Shown piece after piece: positions 1 to 8,497 of a stretch of DNA of 64,000 nt (its first letter is position 1; each line of letters begins with the position of its first letter). Made by a program: the position numbers and the translations under genes. Source of the DNA: Agromyces albus (GTDB lineage Bacteria; Actinomycetota; Actinomycetes; Actinomycetales; Microbacteriaceae); contig NZ_JAUSWX010000001.1 in NCBI RefSeq assembly GCF_030815405.1, positions 2,604,001 to 2,668,000 of the forward strand, in the 5' to 3' direction. The notes beneath the pieces are model-generated. The model had not been told where the DNA came from, did not search any database, and was given only the letters and a program-made list of their open reading frames with translations.

Positions 1-668
1 GGCTGCTCACCGCCGACGACCAGGTCGGCAAAGACCTCACCCGGCTCTTCAACGAGCTGTCGGGCTATGCGATCGAGAAGAAGTTCAAGCGCCTGCTCGT
101 CGCCCCGCTCCACTTGCGCAAGGGACTGCTCAAGCTGATCGCGACCGAGATCCGCAACGCCGAGGCCGGCCGGCCCTCCGGCATCCGCATCAAGGTGAAC
201 TCGATCGTCGACGAGTCGATCATCGACGCGCTCTACCGCGCGTCGAACGCGGGAGTGCCCGTCGACGTCTGGGTGCGCGGCATCTGCAGCCTGCGTCCCG
301 GCATCCCGGGGCTCAGCGAAAATATCCGCGTGCGGTCCATCCTCGGCCGCTACCTCGAGCACTCGCGCATCTTTTCGTTCCTGAACGACGGCGACCCGCA
401 GACCTTCATCGGCTCGGCCGACATGATGCACCGCAACCTCGATCGCCGCGTCGAGGCGCTCGTGCGACTCACCGAGATCGACCACCTCGCCGAGATCGAC
501 GCGCTCTTCGACCGGGCGATGGACGACACGACGAGCTCGTGGCGGCTCGACGGTTCAGGTGAATGGATCCGGCACTCGGTCTCCGAGGAGGGGCACCCCT
601 TCGGCGACATGCAGAATGTGCTCATGCACCAGATCGGCGCGCGCCCGCGAATCGGGAAACGGCGTTGA
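1..668 (+). CDS. ppk1: Polyphosphate kinase 1, C-terminal part (5' truncated by window edge)
   Basis: The reading frame is open from base 3 and enters from outside the window; about 221 residues are visible. PPK1 reversibly makes inorganic polyphosphate from ATP. The visible part matches the PPK1 C-terminal catalytic domain: LLVAPLHLRKG near the left end, then the run HSRIFSFLNDGDPQTFIGSADM followed by NLDRRVEALV, both typical of the phospholipase-D-like C2 domain. Its TGA overlaps the TTG start of the next gene by 4 nt, so the two are probably cotranslated. Lying directly before a MutT1-like gene and the pst operon, it belongs to a phosphate-metabolism block. Family assignment is firm; the N-terminal half cannot be checked. 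Confidence 0.93.
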   Translation, partial: LLTADDQVGKDLTRLFNELSGYAIEKKFKRLLVAPLHLRKGLLKLIATEIRNAEAGRPSGIRIKVNSIVDESIIDALYRASNAGVPVDVWVRGICSLRPGIPGLSENIRVRSILGRYLEHSRIFSFLNDGDPQTFIGSADMMHRNLDRRVEALVRLTEIDHLAEIDALFDRAMDDTTSSWRLDGSGEWIRHSVSEEGHPFGDMQNVLMHQIGARPRIGKRR

Positions 669-1600
669 CGACGGCGGTCTATGCCGCCGGCGCGGTCTGC
701 TGGCGTCTCATCGACGGCAAGGTGCACGTGCTCGTCATCCACCGCACGGTCTACGGCGACGTGACCATTCCGAAGGGCAAGGTCGAGCCCGGCGAATCCC
801 TGCCTCGCACCGCGGTGCGTGAGATCGCCGAGGAGACCGGGCTCGAGGTCGCACTCGGCGTGCCGCTCGGCATCTCGCGCTATCCGTTGCCGAGCGGCCG
901 CGAGAAGATCGTGCACTACTGGGCCGCCGAGGTCAGCGAGCGAGCGGTGCAACGGTCCACGTTCCGGCCGAACGCGGAGGTCGCGGCACTCGAATGGGTC
1001 ACGATCAAGCGTGCCCGGGGCTACTTGAGCTATTCGCCCGACGTCGAGATCCTCGACGCCTTCGCGAAGCTCGTCGACCAGGAGGTGACGAGCACCTTCG
1101 CCCTCACGCTGCTGCGGCACGGCAAGGCCTCGACGCGCAGTGGGTGGAAGGGATCGGATGCCTCGCGGCCGCTCGTCGAGCGCGGCGTGCGGCAAGCGGC
1201 CGCCCTCGTCGAGACCCTCACGGCGTGGGCTCCGAAGCGGATCGTGTCGAGTCCGGCGGTGCGCTGCGTCACCACGGTCGCACCGCTCGCCGCCGCGACC
1301 GGAGTGAAGATCAAGCGCGACGCCGGCATCAGCCAGGAGGCCTGGGAGTCGGGCAACGGCGAGGTGCGTCGCGTGGTGGGCAAGCGGGTGCGCGCCGGGA
1401 AGGCGGCCGTGCTGTGCAGCCACGGTCCCGTGCTCCCCGAGATCATGCGCGAGATCGCCCTCGCCACCGGAACGCCGATCGGTTCGTACGTGACGGATGC
1501 CGCGGGGCTCGAGGCGGGCGCGTTCAGCGTCGTGCACCTCTCGGCCAGCAACCCGAGTTCGGGCATCATCGCCATTGAGACGCATGCGCCGAGGGCCTGA
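665..1600 (+). CDS. mutT1: MutT1-like Nudix hydrolase fused to histidine phosphatase (SixA-like)
   Basis: 311 residues from TTG at 665, chosen because it overlaps the ppk stop and gives LTTAVYAAGAVCWR, the usual start of the family; longer in-frame starts lie inside ppk. Residues 1-135 are a Nudix domain with box GKVEPGESLPRTAVREIAEE. Residues about 140-310 form a histidine-phosphatase domain with the RHGK motif. In mycobacteria MutT1 has this two-domain layout, sits next to ppk1 and sanitises 8-oxo-dGTP and diadenosine polyphosphates. Domain order and neighbourhood both support the call; the substrate is inferred from the family. A hairpin covers the stop codon. Confidence 0.88.
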   Translation: MTTAVYAAGAVCWRLIDGKVHVLVIHRTVYGDVTIPKGKVEPGESLPRTAVREIAEETGLEVALGVPLGISRYPLPSGREKIVHYWAAEVSERAVQRSTFRPNAEVAALEWVTIKRARGYLSYSPDVEILDAFAKLVDQEVTSTFALTLLRHGKASTRSGWKGSDASRPLVERGVRQAAALVETLTAWAPKRIVSSPAVRCVTTVAPLAAATGVKIKRDAGISQEAWESGNGEVRRVVGKRVRAGKAAVLCSHGPVLPEIMREIALATGTPIGSYVTDAAGLEAGAFSVVHLSASNPSSGIIAIETHAPRA

Positions 1601-1620
1601 CGCTTCGCGTCAGGGCCCTC
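1591..1620 (+). terminator. Hairpin terminator of ppk1-mutT1
   Basis: GAGGGCCTGACG and CGTCAGGGCCCTC form a stem of about 12 bp with one bulged base around a short CTTCG-type loop. It begins in the last codons of mutT1. No strong T-run follows, as is common in actinobacteria. Confidence 0.65.
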
Positions 1621-1661
1621 CCATCAACCTCACAGCCGCGGCCTCTGCCCCGACAGCGCTC

Positions 1662-1683
1662 GTTCACCTCCCGTTCACCGACG
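1662..1683 (+). promoter_or_regulatory. PHO box (PhoP-type, two 11-nt direct repeats)
   Basis: GTTCACCTCCC is followed directly by GTTCACCGACG. Two adjacent 11-nt units starting GTTCACC match the direct-repeat PHO box described for actinobacterial PhoP. A possible -10 (TAGCGT, 1711-1716) lies about 28 nt downstream, so the box would sit at an activator position. It precedes pstS, the classical PhoP target. Confidence 0.8.
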
Positions 1684-1776
1684 TGGCGGATGCTCGTAAG
1701 GCGCGCTCATTAGCGTCGCAGGCGGGTCGGCACCGGCCCGAAACCCCCTGCAATTGAAACCCCGGAAGGGAACCAC

Positions 1777-2868
1777 GTGAACCTCAAGCGTTTCGGCGTG
1801 CCCACCGTCGTCGCCGTCACCGCGGCGATCGCGCTCAGCTCCTGCGCCTCGAACGAAGGCGGCGCAACACCCGAGGACGCGGCCTCGTCGCTCTCGGGCA
1901 ACCTCGTCGGCGCCGGCGCGTCCTCCCAAGACGCCGCACAGCAGGCGTGGATCGCCGGCTTCCAGACCGCGAACCCCGACGTCACCATCGACTACGACCC
2001 GTCGGGCTCCGGCGCCGGTCGCGAGACCTTCCTCGAGGGCGCGAGCGACTTCGCCGGTTCCGACCGTGCGTTCAACGACGAGGAGATCGCCGCCGGCGGC
2101 TTCGCCAAGTGCGCGGCGGACTCGAGCATCGTGGAGCTCCCGCTCTACGTCTCGCCGATCGCCGTCATCTTCAATCTCGAGGGCGTTGACGAGCTGAACC
2201 TCGACGCAGCGACCATCGCGGGCATCTTCGCCGGCACGATCACGACGTGGAACGACCCGGCGATCGCCGCCCTGAATGACGGCGTCGAGCTTCCCGACAC
2301 GGCGATCACCCCCGTGCACCGCTCCGACGACTCGGGCACCACGGAGAACTTCACCGAGTACCTCGGTGCGGCAGCTCCCGACGTCTGGACCTATGAGGCC
2401 GACGGCGTGTGGCCGTTCGAGGGTGGCGAAGCCGCTCAGGGCACGTCGGGCGTCGTCGACGCCGTGACCAACGGCACCGGCACGGTCGGCTACGCCGACG
2501 CCTCACGCGCCGGTGACCTCGGTACCGTCGCCGTGCAGGTCGGCGACGAGTTCGTGCCGTACTCGCCCGAGGCCGCTGCCGCCATCGTCGACGCGTCGCC
2601 GTTCGTCGAGGGTCGGAGCGAGGGCGACCTCGCGATTGAGATCGACCGCACCTCTGAAGAGGCCGGCGTGTACCCGATCGTGCTCGTGAGCTACCTCATC
2701 GCGTGCGAGCAGTACGAGGACCCCGCGAACGTCGAGCTCGTGAAGGCCTACCTCGGCTACATCGCGAGCGAAGACGGCCAGGCAGTCGCCGCGGAGAGCG
2801 CCGGCGCCGCACCGATCTCCGAGGCCCTGCGCGAGAAGGTCGTTGCTGCGATCGACTCGATCCAGTAG
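1777..2868 (+). CDS. pstS: PstS phosphate-binding lipoprotein of the Pst ABC transporter
   Basis: 363 residues from GTG at 1777, with GGAAGGG 7 nt upstream. The N-terminus MNLKRFGV, a hydrophobic stretch and the lipobox LSSC (Cys 23) mark an exported lipoprotein. The phosphate-binding fold is shown by NLVGAGASSQ, YDPSGSGAGRETFLEG and DFAGSDRAF, the loops that hold phosphate in the family. It delivers phosphate to PstC/PstA. A PHO box lies about 100 nt upstream and a strong hairpin follows the stop codon, which would favour excess PstS over the membrane subunits. Confidence 0.96.
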   Translation: MNLKRFGVPTVVAVTAAIALSSCASNEGGATPEDAASSLSGNLVGAGASSQDAAQQAWIAGFQTANPDVTIDYDPSGSGAGRETFLEGASDFAGSDRAFNDEEIAAGGFAKCAADSSIVELPLYVSPIAVIFNLEGVDELNLDAATIAGIFAGTITTWNDPAIAALNDGVELPDTAITPVHRSDDSGTTENFTEYLGAAAPDVWTYEADGVWPFEGGEAAQGTSGVVDAVTNGTGTVGYADASRAGDLGTVAVQVGDEFVPYSPEAAAAIVDASPFVEGRSEGDLAIEIDRTSEEAGVYPIVLVSYLIACEQYEDPANVELVKAYLGYIASEDGQAVAAESAGAAPISEALREKVVAAIDSIQ

Positions 2869-2875
2869 TAGGTTC

Positions 2876-2919
2876 GTGCCCGACCCCGACGTTCCGAGGA
2901 ACATGAAGGGGTCGGGCAC
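2876..2919 (+). terminator. Intercistronic hairpin between pstS and pstC (attenuator or mRNA-stabilising)
   Basis: GTGCCCGACCCC (2876-2887) pairs perfectly over 12 bp with GGGGTCGGGCAC (2908-2919). The 20-nt loop contains a smaller GTTCC/GGAAC stem. It sits 8 nt after the pstS stop and 45 nt before pstC. Such hairpins partially terminate or protect upstream mRNA, giving more binding protein than permease. Confidence 0.75.
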
Positions 2920-2964
2920 GGCCATGTCCCAGATTCGAACCAGAGAACTCGAGGATTGCGTCAG

Positions 2965-3903
2965 ATGAGCACCGCAACCGCCGCGATCAAGGCGAAACAG
3001 CGACCGGGCGACCGGGTCTTCTCGGGTTCCGCCGTCTTCGCGGGTTCGATGATCCTCGTGACCCTCGCCGCCGTCGCGCTCTTCCTCATCGTGCAGAGCC
3101 TTCCGGCCCTCTTCGCATCGAACGAAGACGCCTCGATCCTCCCGACGAATTTCTGGGCCTATGTCGGACCCCTCGTCTTCGGCACGGTCTGGGCCGCAGC
3201 GCTCGCGCTCCTCATGGCGGTGCCGGTGTCGATCGGCATCGCCCTCTTCATCTCGCACTACGCGCCGCGCCGCCTGGCCTCGGTGCTCGGCTACATCGTC
3301 GACCTCCTCGCTGCGGTGCCTTCCGTGGTCTTCGGCCTCTGGGGCATCGGCGTGCTCGCGCCGGCCGTGCAACCGGTCTACACCTGGCTCGTCGACAACG
3401 TCGGCTGGTTCCCGCTCTTCGCCGGGCCGGTCTCGGGCACCGGCCGCACGATCCTCACCGCCGCGATCGTCCTCGCCGTCATGGTGCTGCCGATCATGAC
3501 GGCCATCTCACGTGAGGTGTTCCTGCAGACGCCGGTGCTCCATGAGGAGGCGGCCCTCGCGCTCGGCGCCACGAGGTGGGAGATGATCCGCACCGCGGTG
3601 CTCCCCTTCGGTCGTTCGGGAATCATCTCCGCCGCCGTGCTCGGGCTCGGACGGGCACTCGGCGAGACGATGGCCGTGGCGATGGTGCTCTCGGCCACCG
3701 GCGCCGTGACGCTCGAACTCCTCACCTCGGTGAACCCCTCGACCATCGCCGCGAACATCGCACTGAGCTTCCCCGAGGCCTACGGCATGAACGTCAACGT
3801 GCTCATCGCCACGGGTCTCATCCTCTTCATCGTCACCTTCGCGGTCAACGCGTTCGCTCGCTGGATCGTCAGCCGTCGCAAGGAATTCTCGGGAGCCAAC
3901 TGA
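2965..3903 (+). CDS. pstC: Phosphate ABC transporter permease PstC
   Basis: 312 residues. ATG at 2965 is preferred over the upstream in-frame TTG at 2956 because GAGG lies 10 nt before it. Hydrophobicity shows about six membrane helices. The cytoplasmic EAA loop is visible as EEAALALGATRWEMIRTAVLP, and GLGRALGETMAV follows, as in PstC. It forms the membrane channel with PstA. Its TGA overlaps the pstA ATG by one base. Confidence 0.95.
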   Translation: MSTATAAIKAKQRPGDRVFSGSAVFAGSMILVTLAAVALFLIVQSLPALFASNEDASILPTNFWAYVGPLVFGTVWAAALALLMAVPVSIGIALFISHYAPRRLASVLGYIVDLLAAVPSVVFGLWGIGVLAPAVQPVYTWLVDNVGWFPLFAGPVSGTGRTILTAAIVLAVMVLPIMTAISREVFLQTPVLHEEAALALGATRWEMIRTAVLPFGRSGIISAAVLGLGRALGETMAVAMVLSATGAVTLELLTSVNPSTIAANIALSFPEAYGMNVNVLIATGLILFIVTFAVNAFARWIVSRRKEFSGAN

Positions 3904-4997
3904 TGACCACGACGACCAGGGCCGACCCGAACACCGGCTCGCCGATCGCCAATTCGCTGACGGCGGGCCGCCTCCCGACCTCCGCTCCGTGGACCATCCT
4001 GGTCGTCGCGGTCGCGGTGGCCGCCGCGGTCTTCGGCGTCGTCGCCATCGGCTCAGGAGAGGGCTTCAACTGGGGCGGCGCGCTCCTCGTGGGTGCGCTG
4101 CTCTACATCCCCTCGATCTGGCTCTTCTCCACCCTCGTCGAGGGCGAGCGTCGTGCGATGGACCGACTCGTCACCGCCCTCGTGACGGCGTCCTTCCTGC
4201 TCGCGATGATCCCGCTGATCTCGCTCACGATCACGGTCGTGACATTCGGCCTCTCCCGCTTCGACGCCGAGTTCTTCACGTTCTCCATGCGCAATATCAC
4301 CGGCGAGGGCGGCGGTGCGCTGCACGCGATCGTCGGCACCCTCCTCATGACAGGAGCCGCGGCGATCATCTCGATCCCCATCGGCCTCATGACCTCGATC
4401 TACCTCGTCGAATACGGCCGCGGCCGGCTCGCGCAGGGCATCACGTTCCTCGTCGACGTGATGACCGGCATCCCGTCGATCGTCGCCGGTCTCTTCGCCT
4501 ACGCGCTCTTCGCGATCTTCCTCGGCCCCGGCGTGCGCCTCGGCATCGCGGGTGCAGTGGCCCTCGCGGTGCTCATGATCCCGGTCGTCGTGCGCTCGAG
4601 CGAGGAGATGCTGCGGCTCGTGCCGAATGAGCTGCGCGAGGCGGCATTCGCCCTCGGCGTGCCGAAGTGGCTGACGATCGTGAAGGTCGTGCTCCCCACG
4701 TCGATCGCGGGCATCACCACGGGAATCATGCTGTCGATCGCGCGCGTCATCGGCGAGACCGCGCCGTTGCTCATCGCGGCCGGGTTCACCGCGAGCATGA
4801 ACTACAACCTCTTCGAAGGCCGCATGCAGTCGCTGCCCGTCTTCGTGTACACGCAGTACGCGAACCAGGGCAATCCGCCCGAGGCGTACATCGACCGCGC
4901 GTGGGCCGCCGCCCTCACCCTCATCCTCATCGTGATGGCGCTGAACCTCATCGCCCGACTCGTCGCCCGCTACTTCGCCCCGAAGTTCGGCCGCTGA
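3903..4997 (+). CDS. pstA: Phosphate ABC transporter permease PstA
   Basis: 364 residues from ATG at 3903, which overlaps the pstC stop (TGATG); longer in-frame readings run inside pstC. The EAA loop is visible as [21 protein letters not shown], followed by [13 protein letters not shown], typical of PstA. The N-terminus carries two extra hydrophobic segments (about residues 33-78) before the usual core, so about eight helices in total. This fits the longer actinobacterial PstA form. Confidence 0.95.
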   Translation: MTTTTRADPNTGSPIANSLTAGRLPTSAPWTILVVAVAVAAAVFGVVAIGSGEGFNWGGALLVGALLYIPSIWLFSTLVEGERRAMDRLVTALVTASFLLAMIPLISLTITVVTFGLSRFDAEFFTFSMRNITGEGGGALHAIVGTLLMTGAAAIISIPIGLMTSIYLVEYGRGRLAQGITFLVDVMTGIPSIVAGLFAYALFAIFLGPGVRLGIAGAVALAVLMIPVVVRSSEEMLRLVPNELREAAFALGVPKWLTIVKVVLPTSIAGITTGIMLSIARVIGETAPLLIAAGFTASMNYNLFEGRMQSLPVFVYTQYANQGNPPEAYIDRAWAAALTLILIVMALNLIARLVARYFAPKFGR

Positions 4998-5016
4998 CCC
5001 GCCAGTTAGGAAATCC

Positions 5017-5796
5017 GTGTCCAAGCGCATCGAAGTCCGTGACCTCAACGTCTACTACAGCAAGTTCCGTGCTGTAGAGGGCGTGACCCTCGAGATCGAG
5101 CCCCGCAGCGTCACCGCGTTCATCGGCCCGTCGGGCTGCGGCAAGTCGACGTTCCTGCGCACCCTGAACCGCATGCACGAGGTCATCCCGGGCGCGCGCG
5201 TCGAGGGCGAGGTGCTCATCGACGGCAACAACCTCTACGACCCCGATGTCGACCCCGTGCTCGTACGCCGCCAGGTGGGCATGGTGTTCCAGCGGCCGAA
5301 CCCGTTCCCGACGATGTCGATCAAGGAGAACGTGCTCGCGGGCGTGAAGCTCAACAACAAGCGCATCTCGAAGACCGACGCCGACGACCTCGTCGAGCGG
5401 TCGCTCCGCGGTGCGAACCTCTGGAACGAGGTGAAGGACCGCCTCGACCGGCCCGGCTCGGGCCTCTCGGGCGGCCAGCAGCAGCGCCTCTGCATCGCCC
5501 GCGCGATCGCCGTCTCCCCCGAGGTCATCCTCATGGACGAGCCGTGCTCGGCGCTCGACCCGATCTCGACGCTGGCGATCGAAGACCTCATCGAAGAGCT
5601 GAAGCTGCAGTACACGATCGTGATCGTGACGCACAACATGCAGCAGGCCTCGCGAGTGTCCGACCGCACGGCCTTCTTCAACATCGCGGGCACGGGCCAG
5701 CCCGGCAAGCTCATCGAGTACGACGACACGACGACGATCTTCTCGAACCCGTCGGTGAAGGCGACCGAAGACTACGTCTCGGGCCGCTTCGGCTGA
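5017..5796 (+). CDS. pstB: Phosphate ABC transporter ATP-binding protein PstB
   Basis: 259 residues from GTG at 5017, 19 nt after pstA. Walker [11 protein letters not shown]-loop [11 protein letters not shown], signature [14 protein letters not shown] and Walker [14 protein letters not shown] are all intact, and the length is normal for PstB. It energises phosphate uptake by PstC/PstA. No phoU follows; the next gene is convergent. Regulation is presumably through the PHO box before pstS. Confidence 0.97.
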   Translation: MSKRIEVRDLNVYYSKFRAVEGVTLEIEPRSVTAFIGPSGCGKSTFLRTLNRMHEVIPGARVEGEVLIDGNNLYDPDVDPVLVRRQVGMVFQRPNPFPTMSIKENVLAGVKLNNKRISKTDADDLVERSLRGANLWNEVKDRLDRPGSGLSGGQQQRLCIARAIAVSPEVILMDEPCSALDPISTLAIEDLIEELKLQYTIVIVTHNMQQASRVSDRTAFFNIAGTGQPGKLIEYDDTTTIFSNPSVKATEDYVSGRFG

Positions 5797-5814
5797 GCTG
5801 CCGCGCACGCGCCG

Positions 5815-6702
5815 TCAGTCGCGCGGGCTCAACAGGTAGTCGTTGAGCGCTCGGGTCTCGTCGGCGTCGTACGCCACCGGCGAGCCGTCGATGTGGGTGA
5901 TGCCGGCGGCGAGCCGCACGCTCGAGACGAGCCACGCGGCATCCGCCGTGCCGAGCTCGGGCACCCGGATGTCGCGATAGTCCGTGTGCGCGCCGGTTGC
6001 CTCGAGGTGCTCGAAGAGGCTCTGCTGCGTCGTGCCATGCAGGATCGCGCCAGACGGCGCCGGCGTCGAGTACACGTCGCCGTGGCGCAGGATGACGCTC
6101 GACGTGGGCCCCTCCATGACGTACCCGTCGGGCGTGACGAAGATCGCGTCGTCGGCGCCGCGCCGCTTCGCCTCACGCAGTGCCGCCATGTTCACGGCGT
6201 AGCTCAGCGTCTTCGCCCCGAGCAGGAGCCACGGCGCGCGCTCGGCGGTGTCACGTTCGTAGCCGCGGTCGAGGGTGACGACGCGGATGCCTCGCGCTCG
6301 CACCGCGCTGAAGTCCGCGGCGGGTGCGACGTGCAACCACGCCGTCGGCGCCGGGCCGTGCTCGACCCCACGGCTCAGCACGAGCTTCAGCGCGAACTCG
6401 CCATCGGCGGGCAGCGACGCGACGGCACGGGCGATCGCCGCCTGCCACTGCTCGAGGTTCGGTTCGGGCAGCTCGCAGATACGCGCGGAGTTGCGGAGGC
6501 GCTCGAGGTGGGCGCGGGCCTCCTGCGCGTGGCCGTCGATCACCGCAATGGTCTCGAAGATGCCGTCGCCGCGCTGCGTCGACAACTCGCCGACGCGCAG
6601 CGCAGGTGCCGAGGCATCCACCTCGCGGAAGGTCGCGTCGAGGTCGTGGCGGGTCTCGCCTGCGGGCACGGGTTCGATGAGGAGGGTCACGGTCGAGGCC
6701 AT
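5815..6702 (-). CDS. Class IV PLP aminotransferase, probably aminodeoxychorismate lyase (PabC-like)
   Basis: 295 residues. Fold-type IV features are visible: GDGIFET near residue 43, the PLP-lysine region LLLGAKTLSYAVNM, and DAIFVTPDGYVMEGPTSSVI, which supplies the phosphate-contacting residues. Family members act as 4-amino-4-deoxychorismate lyase (folate synthesis), branched-chain aminotransferase or D-amino acid aminotransferase. The GDGIFET block and short length favour the lyase. The start codon follows a TAGCAT hexamer by exactly 6 nt, so the mRNA is probably leaderless. It converges on pstB with 18 nt between them. Confidence 0.8.
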   Translation of the reverse strand: MASTVTLLIEPVPAGETRHDLDATFREVDASAPALRVGELSTQRGDGIFETIAVIDGHAQEARAHLERLRNSARICELPEPNLEQWQAAIARAVASLPADGEFALKLVLSRGVEHGPAPTAWLHVAPAADFSAVRARGIRVVTLDRGYERDTAERAPWLLLGAKTLSYAVNMAALREAKRRGADDAIFVTPDGYVMEGPTSSVILRHGDVYSTPAPSGAILHGTTQQSLFEHLEATGAHTDYRDIRVPELGTADAAWLVSSVRLAAGITHIDGSPVAYDADETRALNDYLLSPRD

Positions 6703-6708
6703 GCTCCG

Positions 6709-6714
6709 ATGCTA
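6709..6714 (-). promoter_or_regulatory. -10 element TAGCAT, leaderless start of the PabC-like gene
   Basis: On the minus strand TAGCAT is followed by 6 nt (CGGAGC) and the ATG at 6702. That spacing puts the transcription start on or next to the start codon. Confidence 0.55.
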
Positions 6715-6780
6715 CGCGGATGCCGCGAGCCGGGCGGGCGCGGGGCATCCGTGACCGATCGAGACCCGATCGAGAAGATT

Positions 6781-6864
6781 GAGGCCGGGCCGCAGAACGC
6801 CTCTCGGCGCGAGGCCGCTCGTAGCGGCGAATATTGGAGCCCGGGGTTACTGCGGCCCGGCCTC
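6781..6864 (-). ncRNA. Candidate structured RNA closed by a 15-bp perfect stem
   Basis: GAGGCCGGGCCGCAG (6781-6795) and CTGCGGCCCGGCCTC (6850-6864) are perfect inverted repeats. The 54 nt between them hold further stems, such as GCCGCT-CGT-AGCGGC. No protein frame here looks coding. On the minus strand TAGACT (6871-6876) lies 6 nt before the outer stem, a plausible -10, so I assign the minus strand. It does not fit tRNA, SRP RNA (no GGAA tetraloop signature) or a riboswitch known to me. It could also be a plus-strand element. The rest of 6703-6937 shows nothing else. Confidence 0.45.
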
Positions 6865-6937
6865 GTCAAGTCTAAACGAGGAGACCGGGGCATTCATTCC
6901 TGTTCGCCCAGCGCGATTGCATTCACGCCCGGGCGAT

Positions 6938-7576
6938 TCAGTCGAGGGAATCGCGTCGCCAGAGTCGAGCGCACGAAGCGAGCTCGTCGGCGAGTTGCGT
7001 GAGCCGCAGAGCTCGGCGTGTGAGCTCGGCCGGGCGGCCCGAGTTCACGGCAGAGGCGGCATCCGCGTCGTCGGCGAGGCTCGTGAGCCCTGAGGACGAC
7101 ACCCGCGCGAACGCCGCAGCCCGGTCGAGCGCCACGGCGAAGTCGCCCGTGAACAGTCCGTGCAGGATGCGGTCGGCGAGCTCGCGCACCTCGTCGGGGC
7201 CGGCGGGCACCGGTGCGCCCGCGACGACCTGGTCGATCGTGTGCGAGACCTCGGTGCCGCGCTGGAAGGCGAGGCTCGAGCCGAGCGGATCCTGGCGGAT
7301 GAGTGCTCGGAGCAGGTACACGCGCCACAGCGCGCCCGGCAGGCTCTTCGCCGACGCCTGCGACCACAACTCCGCGATGGAGTCGATGCCGTGCTCGTCG
7401 GTGTAGTGCACGAGGCGCTCGACCACATCGGGGTCGGGGTCGGCCCGAACGCGCGAGAGGAGCGCCGAGGCGGTGTCGTGCGCGACCCGGCTCAGGCGCG
7501 CGGGGTCTTCGCCGCCGAGGAATCCCTCGAACATCCCGGGCGGGAATCGTGTGGGGCGATGGAAGTCGGAAGCCAT
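6938..7576 (-). CDS. Conserved protein of unknown function, 212 residues
   Basis: I do not recognise a characterised family. The sequence begins MASDFHRPTRFPPGMFEGF and is mostly alpha-helical by composition, with no signal peptide, membrane helix or cysteine cluster; only one Cys is seen, near the C-terminus. Codon use is typical of the window, so it is likely a real cytoplasmic protein. A TAAGGT hexamer lies 8 nt upstream of the ATG, so the mRNA may be leaderless or nearly so. It stands alone between the candidate structured RNA and tRNA-Lys. Confidence 0.75.
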   Translation of the reverse strand: MASDFHRPTRFPPGMFEGFLGGEDPARLSRVAHDTASALLSRVRADPDPDVVERLVHYTDEHGIDSIAELWSQASAKSLPGALWRVYLLRALIRQDPLGSSLAFQRGTEVSHTIDQVVAGAPVPAGPDEVRELADRILHGLFTGDFAVALDRAAAFARVSSSGLTSLADDADAASAVNSGRPAELTRRALRLTQLADELASCARLWRRDSLD

Positions 7577-7618
7577 TGCCGCACACCTTACTCGCCCGAG
7601 CCGAGCGCCGACCCGGGG

Positions 7619-7624
7619 TATTGT
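7619..7624 (+). promoter_or_regulatory. -10 element TATTGT of the tRNA-Lys gene
   Basis: TATTGT ends 8 nt before the first base of the tRNA, the expected distance for a start at or just before the mature 5' end. No good -35 is visible. Confidence 0.5.
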
Positions 7625-7632
7625 GGATTCGC

Positions 7633-7705
7633 GGGCCTCTAGCTCAGTTGGCAGAGCAGCGGACTTTTAATCCGCGGGTCGTGGGTTCGAGCCCCACGGG
7701 GCCCA
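7633..7705 (+). tRNA. tRNA-Lys, anticodon UUU
   Basis: The full cloverleaf is readable. The acceptor GGGCCTC pairs with GGGGCCC, allowing one G-U. The D arm is GCTC/GAGC and the anticodon arm GCGGA-CTTTTAA-TCCGC with anticodon TTT. The T arm is GTGGG-TTCGAGC-CCCAC and the discriminator is A. The genome continues ACCC, so the 3' CCA must be added enzymatically. Confidence 0.97.
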
Positions 7706-7711
7706 CCCCTG

Positions 7712-8404
7712 TCATCCATTCGACTTCTCGACGATGGGTGCGCGGACCTGCACACAGCAGTGTCCGTCGCGTGGTTCGAGGCGAACGACCCGAGCCGACT
7801 CGTCGGCACCCTGTGCTGCACCCCGCAGGAGGGCGGCGTTGGCCGCGCAGATGGTCGCGGTGTGCCATTGCGCGAGACGATGGAACGGGCAGTTGGCGAG
7901 TATCAGCCCGCCATCGTCGGTTGCGAGAGGCTCGTAGCCGGTGGCTTCGAGCATCTGCTCGAGCGAGCCCGCTTCTGTGCCGAGCCGCCGGCCGAACTCC
8001 GTCGAGACGCGTTCGATCGCCTCGCCGATCGGATCTCCGGTTCGCTCGGCCTCCTCGATGGCAGAACTCAGGAGTTCGGCCGCGAGGTCGTAGTGCCGCT
8101 CGGGCACGGAGACGACGATCTCGGTGCTCGCGCGGCGATAGAACTTGGCGGGTCGACCTGCCCCGGGCCCGGTCTTGCCGCTCCGACGGCGGAACTCCGT
8201 CTCGAGCAGGCCGCTCTCCGCGAGGCGCTCAAGATGGAAGGCAGCCGTTCCGCGCGGTATGCCGAGGGCGGTTGCCGCCTCGTCACGATCGACCGCGGTG
8301 CCACTGCGAGTGACGAACTCGAACAGCGAACGACGCAACGGATCGCCGATCGATGCGACGGCCGTCACCTTCTGCTGCTGCGAGAGGTCCTCCATGTCCT
8401 CCAT
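7712..8404 (-). CDS. ArsR/SufR-like winged-helix regulator with C-terminal cysteines
   Basis: 230 residues from ATG at 8404; an ATG at 8395 is an equally possible start. Residues about 15-90 form a winged helix ([36 protein letters not shown]). The C-terminal part holds Cys 172, 186, 216 and 217 in NCPFH, TIC and GHCC. In SufR-like regulators similarly placed C-terminal cysteines bind an Fe-S cluster, so redox, iron or NO sensing is a reasonable inference. It is transcribed divergently from transaldolase-ribA, so it may control them and itself. A -10-like TAGAAT lies 3 nt before the first ATG. Confidence 0.8.
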   Translation of the reverse strand: MEDMEDLSQQQKVTAVASIGDPLRRSLFEFVTRSGTAVDRDEAATALGIPRGTAAFHLERLAESGLLETEFRRRSGKTGPGAGRPAKFYRRASTEIVVSVPERHYDLAAELLSSAIEEAERTGDPIGEAIERVSTEFGRRLGTEAGSLEQMLEATGYEPLATDDGGLILANCPFHRLAQWHTATICAANAALLRGAAQGADESARVVRLEPRDGHCCVQVRAPIVEKSNG

Positions 8405-8425
8405 CGTATTCTAAAACAGCAGATC

Positions 8426-8455
8426 TTGACAAAAGAAATGAACGGCTCGTACAGT
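8426..8455 (+). promoter_or_regulatory. Sigma-70-type promoter of the transaldolase-ribA operon
   Basis: TTGACA (8426-8431) and TACAGT (8450-8455) are separated by 18 nt. This is one of the clearest housekeeping promoters in the window. The A/T-rich stretch 8405-8440 is shared with the divergent regulator gene and may contain its operator. Confidence 0.75.
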
Positions 8456-8497
8456 CGAGACGAGGCCGCGAGTGAGTCGCGGCACGGAGGAATCGAT

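Noticed and set aside
6781..6864. Signal recognition particle RNA or a tRNA-like gene
   Set aside because: The GGAA-tetraloop region of SRP RNA and the T-loop TTCRA of tRNA are absent. Only a generic structured RNA can be supported.
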